Positions 41,618-42,396 of a stretch of DNA of 42,396 nucleotides are shown here, one piece after another. Position 1 is the stretch's first letter. Every line of letters begins with the position of its first letter. The translations under genes were made by a program, and so were the position numbers. The notes under the pieces are model-generated. The model ran no database searches. It had not been told where the DNA came from and saw nothing but the letters and a program-made list of their open reading frames with translations. Where the stretch lies: NCBI GenBank assembly GCA_018334675.1, contig JAGXLL010000020.1, positions 1-42,396 on the forward strand. The letters are read 5' to 3'. Source of the DNA: Bacteroidales bacterium. Its GTDB lineage: Bacteria; Bacteroidota; Bacteroidia; Bacteroidales; UBA12077.

Positions 41618-42396
41618 TTATCCCTGCCCTTGGGCTGTGTGGGCCCGGAGATGCTCAATTCTCTCCAGCAAAGGCGGATGGGAATAATGCACCCTGACAT
41701 AGGCAGGATGTGGTGTTAGGTTACTTAAATTTTTAACTGATAATTTTTTCAGGCCATTAATTAAATCATCACTTAAACCATAATGCTGCGCGAAGGCATC
41801 GGCCTGATATTCAAACCTACGGGAAACAAAATTCATTACTATGCCCAGCACCATGGAAATGGGGCTGTATAGCAGGCTAAAAGTAATCAGGGCAATATGG
41901 AAGCTGGGTTCACTCACTCCCAGTGCACGGGACAGTGCCGGGCTATTCACCAATAGCGAAAGAACATACAGGGTGATACCGGTCTGCAGAATGGATAGAA
42001 TCAGATTGACCAGGGTATGGCGTTTTCTGTAATGCCCCATCTCATGGGCCAGTACTGCCTGTATCTCGCGAACACCCAACTCATCGATCAGGGTGTCGAA
42101 AAGCACGATGCGTTTTTTACGGCCCAACCCACTGAAAAATGCATTGGCTTTGGTGGAGCGTTTCGATCCATCCATCACAAACACATCCTTGAGGCTGAAG
42201 CCAACCCGGTGGCAAAGCTCATATATGGCAGTTTTTAGATTGCCCTCACCCAGTGGTTTAAGTTTGTTAAACAAGGGGACAATCCAATGGGTATAGAACA
42301 TGGTCAGAAAAACGGTGAAAACGGTGATCAGCCCCCAGGCAAAAATCCAAAACAAAGCACCGGTTTGGTGGTAGAACCAGACCACCAGCAAAAGCA
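41618..42396 (-). CDS. M48 family (Ste24/CAAX-type) metallopeptidase, 5' truncated
   Basis: Integral membrane zinc protease. The frame stays open to the window edge, so only the C-terminal about 258 residues are seen of roughly 410 in the family. It has the zinc motif HEMGHYRKRH and the third-ligand region RRFEYQADAFAQHYG, both typical of Ste24-like M48A proteins, the preceding ANAFFSGLGRKKRIVLFDTLIDEL, and TM helices on both sides of the active site. The C-terminal VHYSHPPLLERIEHLRA is the usual end. Bacterial members probably degrade or process damaged membrane proteins. cinA follows on the same strand after a 250-bp gap containing hairpin elements. Confidence 0.93.
   Translation of the reverse strand, partial: LLLVVWFYHQTGALFWIFAWGLITVFTVFLTMFYTHWIVPLFNKLKPLGEGNLKTAIYELCHRVGFSLKDVFVMDGSKRSTKANAFFSGLGRKKRIVLFDTLIDELGVREIQAVLAHEMGHYRKRHTLVNLILSILQTGITLYVLSLLVNSPALSRALGVSEPSFHIALITFSLLYSPISMVLGIVMNFVSRRFEYQADAFAQHYGLSDDLINGLKKLSVKNLSNLTPHPAYVRVHYSHPPLLERIEHLRAHTAQGQG

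Noticed and set aside
1-42396. CRISPR array, tRNA, rRNA, integrase, phage or defence genes
   Set aside because: No regularly spaced direct repeats, no cloverleaf-like sequence with a CCA-end pattern, and no recombinase or defence-type domains were recognised.

Overview
The window comes from a member of the Bacteroidota, most likely Bacteroidales or a close marine/anaerobic relative (inference). The evidence is: a run of promoters of the TTTG / 19-21 bp / TAnnTTTG type used by the Bacteroidota primary sigma factor, sparse Shine-Dalgarno sites, many exported proteins with short signal peptides ending before Q, a GyrA with the QSRGGVG version of the GyrA box, an AraC-type hybrid two-component regulator, and the gene order rpmB-rpmG-DUF4295-ftsY-rimO. 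No plasmid, phage, CRISPR array, tRNA or rRNA was seen. Most of the window is a conserved chromosomal backbone.

Left part (1-6.2 kb): the 3' end of a long RelA/SpoT protein whose hydrolase motifs are degenerate, two small exported-protein genes (a beta-rich hypothetical and a DUF3108 protein), then lon with a strong hairpin after it and about 600 bp of non-coding DNA.

Middle left (6.7-19.2 kb): a GlcD-GlcF type FAD/Fe-S oxidoreductase, followed by envelope and protein-quality genes: an isoaspartyl methyltransferase and a methionine sulfoxide reductase that both carry signal peptides, an M19 dipeptidase lipoprotein, PBP1A, and an exported tricorn-like S41 protease. Between msrA and PBP1A is the wreck of a class III adenylate cyclase gene.

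Middle (19.4-29.5 kb): small proteins, a START-domain protein, a cold-shock protein with a full promoter, a TolB-like propeller protein, a B12-binding-type radical SAM enzyme, a six-TM hybrid histidine kinase with an AraC output domain, an exported TPR protein and a DoxX protein.

Right part (29.7-42.4 kb): a TPR lipoprotein, gyrA, the divergent clpC-tpx pair, the translation/SRP cluster rpmB-rpmG-DUF4295-(terminator)-ftsY-rimO, cinA, and the 3' part of an M48/Ste24-type protease.

The least explained signals are repeats. A 68-bp sequence built on a 19-bp perfect stem occurs twice, base for base identical, in opposite orientation 12.4 kb apart. Each copy lies upstream of a gene (doxX and cinA) and points toward it. 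A diverged relative lies next to the second copy in the cinA leader. A separate 37-bp hairpin sequence occurs twice 4.2 kb apart; one copy is a working-looking terminator and the other is decayed. These look like small hairpin elements of unknown family and are the best candidates here for something undescribed.
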